From Candidatus Nitrosacidococcus sp. I8 (GTDB taxonomy: Bacteria; Pseudomonadota; Gammaproteobacteria; Nitrosococcales; Nitrosococcaceae): a stretch of DNA of 64,000 nt. The position numbers and the translations under genes are program-made. This document shows, piece after piece, positions 55,126 through 63,232 of this stretch. Where the stretch lies: positions 1,229,501 through 1,293,500 of the forward strand of contig NZ_OX241534.1 in the NCBI RefSeq assembly GCF_945836005.1, in the 5' to 3' direction. Positions within the stretch are counted from its first letter, which is position 1, and each line of letters opens with the position of its first letter. The notes under the pieces were generated by a model. That model saw only the letters and a list, made by a program, of their open reading frames with translations, made no database searches and was not told the origin of the DNA.

Positions 55126-55788
55126 TTACTGAGGCTGAAACGTTTGGTAATGATCTTGGGTGATAAAAATTAGACCATCAGAACTATAAATAAGACGATC
55201 TGCTCCTCTACGGTCACATTGATAGTTTAAATCGGCCTCAAAGTAAATTCTCCCCCTACTCATAGGAAGTCGCTTTTCCCTATTTCCAAAACGATCTCCT
55301 CCAATGGCATGATTAGGAAGAATATCACAGAGATTTCCCTTGCTTGAAATCCAGCCTAAATGCCTTGCTCGGCTTTTTGTAAGATAATAATCGGGTAATC
55401 TTCTATATTCTTTCAAATAAGCAACTACTGTAGTTGGTTGAGTGAGTTGTGTTATTTCTTGATATTGTAAATTATAGTTAAGCTTTTGATTATTTTGCCC
55501 CGTTATGTTTTGTGCTACTTGAGTTGAGTTCTCACTCTTTTCTTTTATATTTTCAAAAAAATTTGGATAATTTCTTTTGATCGTTTCTTGTATAGATTGG
55601 GTTAGCTGCCCAATTTTTTCCTGCCCTTCTATCATAAAGGCTTTCAAGTTTTGAGAAACTTGATCAAATTCTTCTGTAGTGTCTTGATTAGAATAGTGAT
55701 GCCCTTTTCCAATAGCTGCTGAGTGAAAACAAACTAAGCTAAGACTTATAATAATAATTAGTAAAAAATTATCTGTTCTGAGTCGCAT
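55126..55788 (-). CDS. Secreted barnase-like ribonuclease
   Basis: Guanyl-preferring RNase of the barnase (N1/T1) family. The C-terminal 100 residues align with barnase at a constant offset. With the start at 55788, K138, E184, R194, R198 and H213 stand for barnase K27, E73, R83, R87 and H102; visible motifs are LPDYYLTKS, LGWISSKGNL, GRIYFEADLNY, ADRLIYSSD and TQDHYQTF. The ATG at 55788 is chosen because it begins a signal peptide (MRLRTDNFLLIIIISLSLV); a longer frame to 55896 adds 36 residues with no better ribosome site. Between signal and RNase lie about 90 residues of predicted helix/coiled coil that barnase lacks. Barstar follows. Confidence 0.9.
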   Translation of the reverse strand: MRLRTDNFLLIIIISLSLVCFHSAAIGKGHHYSNQDTTEEFDQVSQNLKAFMIEGQEKIGQLTQSIQETIKRNYPNFFENIKEKSENSTQVAQNITGQNNQKLNYNLQYQEITQLTQPTTVVAYLKEYRRLPDYYLTKSRARHLGWISSKGNLCDILPNHAIGGDRFGNREKRLPMSRGRIYFEADLNYQCDRRGADRLIYSSDGLIFITQDHYQTFQPQ

Positions 55789-55983
55789 ACTATTTATTTT
55801 TATTAATATTTTTTTGAATTTTTGGAAGATGGGATAGCATAAATAACGGATTATAGCAGAATACTCATATAAGATATAAAAGGAGCCGTTTTTCATTTTT
55901 TTAGACTAAGAGCACAATGACACCGTGCATAATACATAAACAGTATTCACATCATATAAACCACTAAAATTAAGGAGAAGAAG

Positions 55984-56769
55984 ATGGGGTTTCTAGCCAA
56001 TAAGAAAGCTCTGATTATCGGGATTGCAAGCGCTAGATCAATTGCTTGGGGTGTTGCTCAAGCAATGCACCGAGAGGGAGCAGAGCTAGCACTAACCTAT
56101 CAAAATGAAAAGCTTCAAAGCCGGGTAGAAAAACTTGCCTCAGAATGTAATGCTAAAATTACTCTACCCTGCGATGTAAGTAATGATAAGCAAATTAATG
56201 ATCTTTTTGCCCGACTAAAGCATGATTGGTCTCACATAGATATTATTATTCATTCTGTTGCTTTTGCTCCACGAGATCATTTGCAAGGAGATTATGTAGA
56301 TAGCGTAACTAGAGAGGGTTTTCGCATCGCACATGATATTAGCTCTTATAGCTTTTGTGCCCTTGCAAAAGCTGGAAGGGAAATGATGAGAGGGCAAAAC
56401 GGAGCGTTACTTACCTTAAGTTATTTAGGAGCCGAACGCACAATTCCCAACTACAATGTGATGGGGGTTGCTAAAGCTAGTCTTGAAGCAAATGTACGCT
56501 ATATGGCAGCCTCATTAGGATCGGAAGGAATCCGAGTGAATGCTGTTTCAGCAGGACCAATTAAAACCCTAGCAGCTTCAGGAATAGATGATTTTAATCG
56601 ATTCCTATCCTATTCTGAAAAAAATACACCCCTTAAACGTAATGTAACGATCGAAGAGGTAGGAAACACCGCAGCTTTTCTTTGTTCTGATTTAGCCTCT
56701 GGAATCACTGGAGAAGTAGTTTATGTAGATGGAGGTTATCATATTGTAGGTATGGCTAATGATTTTTAG
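55984..56769 (+). CDS. fabI: Enoyl-[acyl-carrier-protein] reductase (NADH) FabI
   Basis: It carries out the last reduction of fatty-acid elongation. The 261 residues are an SDR of the FabI branch: [25 protein letters not shown] at the start, [38 protein letters not shown] with catalytic Tyr-x6-Lys, and [18 protein letters not shown] strong ribosome site (AAGGAG) precedes ATG 55984. A bidirectional terminator follows. It is a single-gene unit, divergent from the barnase gene. Confidence 0.97.
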   Translation: MGFLANKKALIIGIASARSIAWGVAQAMHREGAELALTYQNEKLQSRVEKLASECNAKITLPCDVSNDKQINDLFARLKHDWSHIDIIIHSVAFAPRDHLQGDYVDSVTREGFRIAHDISSYSFCALAKAGREMMRGQNGALLTLSYLGAERTIPNYNVMGVAKASLEANVRYMAASLGSEGIRVNAVSAGPIKTLAASGIDDFNRFLSYSEKNTPLKRNVTIEEVGNTAAFLCSDLASGITGEVVYVDGGYHIVGMANDF

Positions 56770-56805
56770 CCCCTATATTTTGGTAATCTAAGTCTAAAAA
56801 ACCTC

Positions 56806-56837
56806 TGGAGCGTTTTTATAATTATAGAAACGCTCCA
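56806..56837. terminator. Bidirectional terminator between fabI and ppiD
   Basis: TGGAGCGTTT (56806-56815) pairs with AAACGCTCCA (56828-56837). On the minus strand the stem is followed by GAGGTTTTTT, giving a good terminator for ppiD. It also sits 37 bases after the fabI stop on the plus strand. Confidence 0.75.
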
Positions 56838-56863
56838 ACTATAGTTAGATATAGTAATTTTTA

Positions 56864-58789
56864 CTAAAAGCTATCTGTATATATTTTGATTTTTGCTTTT
56901 TCTTTTAATCCCTCAACAAAACTACGATAAGCAATTTCACCTCTACTACGCTCAATCTCTTGAGTCAGTCCTTTGCGTACATTTTCATCTAATTTATCAA
57001 ATACCCCGTCTTCTACCTTATAAATCCCCAGTACTGCATAGTCTCCATTACTTAGAAAATCTCCTGTAAAAATAGGAATTTCGGATTTAGGGCGATTTGA
57101 ATCGTAAACTACTCTTAATACTTCTGGGTTAATCTGGGTATCAAAAAAATTGTGGGTATAAAATTCTTTTTTGTGCCAATCTACATTTTTTACACCAAAA
57201 ATCGCTTGTGGCCACTCTCCTTGTTCAAGCTGTTTGATAAGTTGCTGACCAAGTGTTTCTGCTTTTATTTTAGATTCGGCTAATATCATTTTAGCTTGTA
57301 CTTTTTCGTGAATGTCGCTAAATTCTGGAATATGAGTAGGAATACTTTTATTAATTCGTAATACTACTAAGTTATGATCTCCAAGCTCAATAGTTTGACT
57401 ATTTACTCCTTCATCTAATACTTCTTCACTAAATGCAGTTTCAATAATTTTTGGATTAGTCATAATACCAGCTGTACCTAATCCATCCTTAGAAAATGGA
57501 TTACTTGTCTCAATTGGTAATCCTAATGCATTAGCAGCAATTTCGAGAGAAGAAGGATTTTCATAGGCTAAATTATCTAAAGTATCTGCCTTTTCATAAA
57601 ACTCATCCTCAACTTTTCTTTGACGATATTTTGCTACAAGATCTTCTTTTACTTGATCAAAGGCTTTAACTTCACCTGTATGGGTATCTGTTAATTTAAT
57701 AATATGATATCCAAACTTACTTAAAACTGGATCAGTTATATCTCCTACATTTTTTAATGAAAATGCAGCCTCTTCGAAAGCTGGATCCATAGTTCCTTTA
57801 CCAAAAAAACCTAAATCTCCCCCATTTCTAGCAGATCCAGAATCCTGAGAATCCTCTTTAGCAACCTCTTCAAAAGATTTATCTTTTAGGGTTACTAAAA
57901 TTGCATCGATCCTTTCTTGTGCAGCTTGCTTATCTTTTTCACTAGCATCTGGAGCAAGAGAAATCAAAATATGACTCACTCGTCTTTGCTCAGGTTTAGT
58001 ATATTGAGCTTTTGTCTCTTCATAAAAAGCTTGTAACTCTTCTTCACTAATAGGTGCTTCTTTGGCTAGGGTTTCTCCTTTTAAGTGAAGATAATTAATC
58101 ACCACTTGATTAGGTACTCTAAAATCTTCTTTGTAATCTTCGTAGAACTGATGAAGTTTATCTTCATTAATTTCAATAGAATCATTAAACTGAGCTGCTG
58201 GAATAATGCCATAACCAATTTCTCGCTTTTGAAAGCGAAGCCGGGCAATATCTTTAAGCTCTTCTTGAGTGACAAAGGCAGAAAGAGCTAATGCAGAAAT
58301 GAGCTGATCACTTAATATAGAAGTACGTAATTTGGATTCATATAGCGCGGGTGTTAGTCCTTGGGTGCCGAGGACGCTTTGGTACAGTCGGTTGTCAAAA
58401 ACTCCATTTTCATCATGAAATGCTTGATTATCACCAATAACTTGGATCAAATCAGAGTCGTTCATAGCTAATTTAAGCCGCCCTATTTCCTCTATCAGTA
58501 AGCGTTGTTCAATGAGTTCATTTAGAACTTTTTTTCTTACCTTAGGATCATCTAGCGTAGTTTCTGAAAAAGAATCACCCATCAGCATACGCATCTGCTG
58601 AGTATAGCGTTGAAATGCGGTGCGAAATTCTACAAGCGTAATTTCTTTACCATTTACTGAAGCAGCAATAGTCTCTCCTTTATCTTGGAAATAATTATTA
58701 ATTCCCCATAGAGTAAATGGAATGGCAATTAAGCCAACAATGACCCAAGATAAAATCCCTTTAGCTCGATCCCTAATAGCTCCCAGCAT
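56864..58789 (-). CDS. ppiD: Periplasmic folding chaperone PpiD
   Basis: This is a membrane-anchored peptidyl-prolyl isomerase-like chaperone near SecYEG. The 641 residues have an anchor at about 14-33 (ILSWVIVGLIAIPFTLWGI), a SurA_N-type helical domain with LIEQRLLIEEIGRL, a parvulin domain at about 267-357 (RRVSHILISLAP, NGGDLGFFGKGTMDPAFEEAAFSL, KFGYHIIKLTD), and a long C-terminal chaperone part. PpiD next to hupB is the usual proteobacterial order; here tRNA-Asp, tRNA-Val and small ORFs lie between. Confidence 0.95.
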   Translation of the reverse strand: MLGAIRDRAKGILSWVIVGLIAIPFTLWGINNYFQDKGETIAASVNGKEITLVEFRTAFQRYTQQMRMLMGDSFSETTLDDPKVRKKVLNELIEQRLLIEEIGRLKLAMNDSDLIQVIGDNQAFHDENGVFDNRLYQSVLGTQGLTPALYESKLRTSILSDQLISALALSAFVTQEELKDIARLRFQKREIGYGIIPAAQFNDSIEINEDKLHQFYEDYKEDFRVPNQVVINYLHLKGETLAKEAPISEEELQAFYEETKAQYTKPEQRRVSHILISLAPDASEKDKQAAQERIDAILVTLKDKSFEEVAKEDSQDSGSARNGGDLGFFGKGTMDPAFEEAAFSLKNVGDITDPVLSKFGYHIIKLTDTHTGEVKAFDQVKEDLVAKYRQRKVEDEFYEKADTLDNLAYENPSSLEIAANALGLPIETSNPFSKDGLGTAGIMTNPKIIETAFSEEVLDEGVNSQTIELGDHNLVVLRINKSIPTHIPEFSDIHEKVQAKMILAESKIKAETLGQQLIKQLEQGEWPQAIFGVKNVDWHKKEFYTHNFFDTQINPEVLRVVYDSNRPKSEIPIFTGDFLSNGDYAVLGIYKVEDGVFDKLDENVRKGLTQEIERSRGEIAYRSFVEGLKEKAKIKIYTDSF

Positions 58790-59077
58790 AAATAAACAAC
58801 CTCTATACAGATAAAATCGGGTTAAAAATAAAAAACTTATTTTACCTTATATTAGTAATGAGCTGAATTGAAGTTCTTAGGAGTTTGAAGAAAAAAATAT
58901 ATAAGTTTAATATCTTGGATAAGTCCTAAGCTAGGGTAATCTTGTTTTTAAGGTCCTGCTAATCTTTATTGGTATACCCTCTCACAAATATTTATTCATG
59001 CAAAAAGACATAATAGAATATCTCTATATAAGGATAAATATAGAGAAGAGTAATCATCCTATATGGAAAAGAATATA

Positions 59078-59242
59078 CTAGCTTAGTTTAATAGTGCCCC
59101 GCTGAAGTAGAGCAGCTGATCCAAATAGCACTATACTCAAAAGGATATTTACAGTGGACTCTGAAAACACAGCATCAGTAGTAAAAAAATATGCTGTGAC
59201 AAGGACCAACATTATAACAATAAGTCTAATAATTGAATGCAT
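59078..59242 (-). CDS. Possible 54-residue two-helix membrane protein
   Basis: Frame MHSIIRLIVIMLVLVTAYFF..., then a polar loop TDAVFSESTV and a second hydrophobic helix ILLSIVLFGSAALLQ, ending GTIKLS. Two helices with a short loop and a basic start are typical of small membrane proteins. A GTGGGG box precedes the ATG by about 6 bases. I do not recognise it. It lies in an otherwise empty stretch between ppiD and the tRNA genes. Confidence 0.42.
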   Translation of the reverse strand: MHSIIRLIVIMLVLVTAYFFTTDAVFSESTVNILLSIVLFGSAALLQRGTIKLS

Positions 59243-59549
59243 AAAAACCCCACTCGACTAATTTGTATATAGCGAATAAAGCAAAATTTATGCCATATAA
59301 AGATATCAATTAGTTAGTATTAGTTTATATCCTATTTAGGTCAGTTTATGTGATTATGTGACAAATATTGTCGAATTAGTATAGCTGATAAAAATGATAT
59401 GAATTATATTAGGGTAACGAAGATTATTATTGAATTGTGTAAAGAAATCAAAGCTAGTTGAAAGGTTTTAACTTAAAGTAAATAAAGACATTATGAAATT
59501 TTTTCTAAGGTGGAAAGGAATTTAAGCTGAAATTACATAGGATATATAA
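59243..59549. other. AT-rich spacer without recognisable gene
   Basis: These 307 bases lie between two tiny opposing ORFs. No hairpin, repeat or ORF that I can support is present; they probably carry the divergent promoters. The 288 bases at 58790-59077 next to ppiD also hold nothing I can name. Confidence 0.4.
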
Positions 59550-59699
59550 ATGAATAATACAAATATTTTTTTAATATGCTTCACTACTATTTTTATTCTA
59601 TCCATGATAATAATCGGGATAGTTACACCTATCCGAGTTAATGTTGCATTTCTTATGCCCCACTTTAAGTGGGTATATATAAATCAGGCGCATCATTAA
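59550..59699 (+). CDS. Possible 49-residue small membrane protein
   Basis: Frame MNNTNIFLICFTTIFILSMI..., a hydrophobic helix to about residue 25, then IRVNVAFLMPHFKWVY and a closing QAHH. An AGGA box lies about 9 bases upstream. It ends 54 bases before the convergent tRNA-Asp gene. No family is recognised, and chance is possible in such AT-rich DNA. Confidence 0.3.
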   Translation: MNNTNIFLICFTTIFILSMIIIGIVTPIRVNVAFLMPHFKWVYINQAHH

Positions 59700-59752
59700 T
59701 GAAAATTAATAATATACTAGCGGAGGGGTTATCAGAGGAAACAAGTATTAAG

Positions 59753-59829
59753 TGGCGGAGCGGACGGGACTCGAACCCGCGACCTCCGGCGTGACAGGCC
59801 AGCATTCTAACCAGCTGAACTACCGCTCC
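59753..59829 (-). tRNA. tRNA-Asp (anticodon GUC)
   Basis: Minus strand: GGAGCGG acceptor with CCGCTCC, anticodon loop CTGTCAC (GTC), T-arm GCGGG TTCGAGT CCCGT, discriminator G, encoded CCA. It is 77 bases and almost identical in form to E. coli tRNA-Asp. Confidence 0.96.
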
Positions 59830-59842
59830 GCAAGAAAATACA

Positions 59843-59918
59843 TGGTGGGCGCTGAGGGGATCGAACCCCCGACTTTCGCCTTGTAAGGGCGACGCTCTCC
59901 CAGCTGAGCTAAGCGCCC
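59843..59918 (-). tRNA. tRNA-Val (anticodon UAC)
   Basis: Minus strand: acceptor GGGCGCT/AGCGCCC, anticodon loop CTTACAA (TAC), T-arm GGGGG TTCGATC CCCTC, encoded CCA; 76 bases. It lies 13 bases upstream of tRNA-Asp and 13 bases after hupB, so it is likely a shared transcript. Confidence 0.96.
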
Positions 59919-59931
59919 GATAACTTACCGC

Positions 59932-60204
59932 TTAGTTTACGGCATCTTTAAGAGTTTTTCCAGCTTTAAATACAGGATTTTTTGATGCTTTAATTTTTAT
60001 CTCTTCTCCCGTTTGCGGATTACGTCCTGTGCGGGCTGCTCTATCTCTAACTGAGAAAGTACCAAACCCAATAAGAACAACTTGTTCCCCTCGACTAAGG
60101 GTATCTGTAATTGCTTCTATGATAGAATCAACAACACGGGCAGTTTCTGTCTTTTTTAAATCACCTTTTTTTGAAATTGCATCAATAAGTTCTGTTTTAT
60201 TCAT
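59932..60204 (-). CDS. hupB: DNA-binding protein HU-beta
   Basis: This 90-residue nucleoid protein begins [20 protein letters not shown] and has the arm region [44 protein letters not shown], the HU/IHF signature with Pro at the arm tip. A strong GGGGG box precedes the ATG. It is followed by tRNA-Val and tRNA-Asp in the same direction. Confidence 0.96.
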   Translation of the reverse strand: MNKTELIDAISKKGDLKKTETARVVDSIIEAITDTLSRGEQVVLIGFGTFSVRDRAARTGRNPQTGEEIKIKASKNPVFKAGKTLKDAVN

Positions 60205-60411
60205 AATATCCCCCTTTCCTTTTTATATACAATTTAAGTAGGTAGTTTTTATTTTGTGTAACATAACAGCCTTTATATCAGGGGATTCAAGGTGGGTCAA
60301 GCTACTTAGCCCTATTTTTCTATACTTTAGCCAAAAATATTGGCTATTAAAGTTAGAATAATATTGAAATGAATATTTATCCTCAAAATACAACAAAGAT
60401 TAATATTAAAA

Positions 60412-61128
60412 ATGAGACCAAGTAATCGTGCCCCTAATGAATTGCGCCCTGTTCGTTTTACTCGTCACTATACTAAGTATGCGGAAGGATCTGTATTAAC
60501 TGAATTTGGAGATACTAAAGTACTTTGTAATGTTTCTGCTGAGGAGCGAGTCCCCCGTTTTTTAAAAGGTACTGGACAAGGATGGATTACTGCCGAGTAT
60601 GGCATGTTACCAAGAGCGACAGGCACTCGATCTAGTCGGGAAGCAGCTCAAGGCCGTCAAGGAGGTAGAACAATGGAAATTCAGCGGCTTATTGGCCGAT
60701 CCTTACGAGCTATTGTAGACTTATCCGCTTTAGGTGAGCTCACGCTTACCATTGATTGCGATGTAATCCAGGCGGATGGAGGAACTCGTACTGCTGCCAT
60801 TACAGGAAGTTATGTAGCACTTATTGATGCGGTAAATAACTTAATGAAAAGAGGTATGCTTATCCATGATCCTATTCATGGGCAGCTTGCCTCAGTTTCA
60901 GTGGGGATTTACAAAGGTATTCCTGTCCTAGATTTAGATTACCGAGAAGATTCATCAGCAGAAACAGATATGAATATAGTGATGAACGAATCCGGTGCAT
61001 TTATTGAAATTCAAGGGACTGCTGAAGGTCATGCTTTTAGAATGAATGAATTACATACCATGTTAGATTTAGCTAAAAGTGGTATTGAAACCCTAATCAC
61101 TAAACAAACTCAAGCCTTATTAAGGTAA
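60412..61128 (+). CDS. rph: Ribonuclease PH
   Basis: This phosphorolytic 3' exoribonuclease trims tRNA ends. The 238 residues read [83 protein letters not shown] and [25 protein letters not shown], all typical. It has 9 bases to rdgB, the usual rph-rdgB(-hemW) operon. Confidence 0.97.
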   Translation: MRPSNRAPNELRPVRFTRHYTKYAEGSVLTEFGDTKVLCNVSAEERVPRFLKGTGQGWITAEYGMLPRATGTRSSREAAQGRQGGRTMEIQRLIGRSLRAIVDLSALGELTLTIDCDVIQADGGTRTAAITGSYVALIDAVNNLMKRGMLIHDPIHGQLASVSVGIYKGIPVLDLDYREDSSAETDMNIVMNESGAFIEIQGTAEGHAFRMNELHTMLDLAKSGIETLITKQTQALLR

Positions 61129-61137
61129 ATACACTCT

Positions 61138-61743
61138 ATGATGTTACTACCTAATACCTTGATTTTAGCCAGTCATAATTCTGGTAAAATCCAAGAAATG
61201 AGTAAAATTTTAGCTTCGCTAGAAGTTACACTTATTTCCCAATCTGAATTAAATATTACAGAACCGGAAGAAACAGGTCTTACATTTATAGAAAATGCTA
61301 TTATTAAAGCTCGTCATGCTGCTCGCTATGGAAACATGCCTGCAATTGCTGACGACTCTGGATTAGAAGTGGATGCACTTAAAGGTCAACCAGGTATTTA
61401 TTCTGCTCGTTATGGGGGAGCAGATAGTAACAAAGAAAAAAATATAGCAAAGCTACTTGCTGAGTTAAAGGGAATACCTGAATCACAACGTAGTGCTCGT
61501 TACCAGTGTGTTATTGTTTATATGAAGCACTGGCAAGATCCCACCCCTCTTATTTTCCAAGGCACCTGGGAAGGCTATATTCTTAATGCTCCACAAGGTA
61601 TTGGCGGGTTTGGTTACGATCCTATTTTCTATCTACCAGAATACCAATGCAGTGCTGCTGAATTATCTGAGGAGCAAAAAAACTACTTAAGCCACCGTGG
61701 AAAAGCGTTAAGGGCGTTAATTTCAGCGTTTAGGCAAAAATAA
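61138..61743 (+). CDS. rdgB: XTP/dITP diphosphatase (RdgB/HAM1)
   Basis: It removes non-canonical purine triphosphates (dITP, XTP). The 201 residues have LILASHNSGKIQEMSKIL near 8-25, ETGLTFIENAIIKARHAARYGNMPAIADDSGLEVDALKGQPGIYSARYGG near 46-94, and GIGGFGYDPIFYLPE, the substrate and metal motifs. Two ATG codons lie at 61138 and 61141; either gives a normal protein. Confidence 0.96.
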   Translation: MMLLPNTLILASHNSGKIQEMSKILASLEVTLISQSELNITEPEETGLTFIENAIIKARHAARYGNMPAIADDSGLEVDALKGQPGIYSARYGGADSNKEKNIAKLLAELKGIPESQRSARYQCVIVYMKHWQDPTPLIFQGTWEGYILNAPQGIGGFGYDPIFYLPEYQCSAAELSEEQKNYLSHRGKALRALISAFRQK

Positions 61744-61764
61744 TTAAGATCGCTTTATTATAAA

Positions 61765-62922
61765 GTGTTTCAATTTCAAACCTTACCTCCCCTTTCTTTA
61801 TATATCCACTTTCCTTGGTGTATTCGCAAATGCCCTTATTGCGACTTTAACTCTCACCAATTATTTCAAGATTTACCAGAGCAAGCTTACATTGATGCAC
61901 TTATTCAGGATTTAGAACAAGATTTACCCCGTATTTGGGGACGAAAAATTATAAGTATTTTTATGGGGGGAGGCACCCCCAGCTTATTTTCTCCTGAATC
62001 TATTGATAAATTGATTTCATCTATCTATAGTTATTTACCTTGGTCGTTGCCAATTGAAATTACACTTGAGGCAAATCCCGGTGCAATCGATCAGAAAAAA
62101 TTAGCTGAATTTAGAGCAGCAGGAATTAATCGGTTATCTTTAGGAATTCAAAGTTTTGACGATCAATCCTTAAAAGCATTAGGAAGAATTCACAATGCCC
62201 AGCAAGCCTGCTCCACTATTGAGGCAGCCCACCGGGCTGGGTTTAATAATATTAATTTAGATTTAATGTTTGGACTACCTGATCAAAGTCAAGATCAAGC
62301 ACTTTATGATATAAAAACAGCGATCAATTTTAATCCCACTCATATTTCCCATTATCAACTCACTATCGAGCCGAATACTTACTTTCATCGCTATCCCCCA
62401 CCTCTACCGATAGATGAATCGATTTATCACTGGCAAGAATTATGCCAATCCTCTTTAGAAAATACAGATTATGAACACTATGAAATATCTGCTTTTGCAA
62501 AAAAAGATCACCAATGCCAACATAACTTAAATTATTGGCAATTTGGGGATTATCTAGGAATTGGTGCAGGAGCCCATGGCAAAATAACAAATGGTGCAGA
62601 GAATAATATTACACGTCTATGGAAGATAAAACATCCGACTGCTTATCTCACTCAAGTAGGTAATCAAAAACATATTGGAGGACAAACTACGATTAGTCCA
62701 CAAGATGCTGCCTTCGAATTTATGCTCAATACCTTACGGCTTACTCAAGGCTTTTCAAATACACTATTTTTAAAACATACAGGACTGCCTCTATCTATTA
62801 TAGAAAAACCGCTGCAGCAAGCTGAAGAATTAGAGTGGATAATACGAACACCTAACTATATTCAACCTACCTCTAAGGGATCTGCGTTACTTAATGAACT
62901 ACTCCAGCTATTTTTACCTTAA
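61765..62922 (+). CDS. hemW: Radical SAM haem chaperone HemW
   Basis: The 385 residues have the radical SAM motif LYIHFPWCIRKCPYCDFNSH near 12-31 (C-x3-C-x2-C), SIFMGGGTPSLFSPE, TLEANPGAIDQ, GINRLSLGIQSFDDQSLKALGR and a C-terminal HemW domain with YEISAFAKKDHQCQHNLNYW, where HNxxYW is the mark of HemW rather than HemN. It delivers haem to respiratory enzymes. The start is GTG 61765, with no clear ribosome box and 21 bases after rdgB. Confidence 0.94.
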   Translation: MFQFQTLPPLSLYIHFPWCIRKCPYCDFNSHQLFQDLPEQAYIDALIQDLEQDLPRIWGRKIISIFMGGGTPSLFSPESIDKLISSIYSYLPWSLPIEITLEANPGAIDQKKLAEFRAAGINRLSLGIQSFDDQSLKALGRIHNAQQACSTIEAAHRAGFNNINLDLMFGLPDQSQDQALYDIKTAINFNPTHISHYQLTIEPNTYFHRYPPPLPIDESIYHWQELCQSSLENTDYEHYEISAFAKKDHQCQHNLNYWQFGDYLGIGAGAHGKITNGAENNITRLWKIKHPTAYLTQVGNQKHIGGQTTISPQDAAFEFMLNTLRLTQGFSNTLFLKHTGLPLSIIEKPLQQAEELEWIIRTPNYIQPTSKGSALLNELLQLFLP

Positions 62923-63232
62923 TAGCTAATTTACACCTCTCTAAACATCATATTACTCTAGCTTAACTAGCTAATTTCTATAATTTCTTCCAAATTGATA
63001 GCCTATTTTTTTAAACAATTTTTATAAAACTAAACTCTTTTATCTTTCATATTGAGTGACAATTTTTATTTTAATAATTTCTATATACGTCACTTTATTT
63101 AAAGCAAATAAAACTATAAAAAATTATTTATTTAATATAATTAATACATAACTACCATCGGTATATATGTTGCTTATTAATAAAATTAGAAAATTAAACT
63201 AACTTACCTTTTACAAAACAAGGAAAAATATA
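62923..63232. other. AT-rich region upstream of the PEP-CTERM gene
   Basis: These 310 bases between hemW and the surface protein show no ORF. They are made almost entirely of A/T runs and probably hold the promoter of the downstream gene. No T-tailed hairpin was found after hemW. Confidence 0.4.

Noticed and set aside
55789-55896. A 36-residue N-terminal extension of the barnase-like protein
   Set aside because: It would put a mixed hydrophobic segment before an ideal signal peptide and has no better ribosome site, so the start at 55788 is preferred. This is not fully certain.
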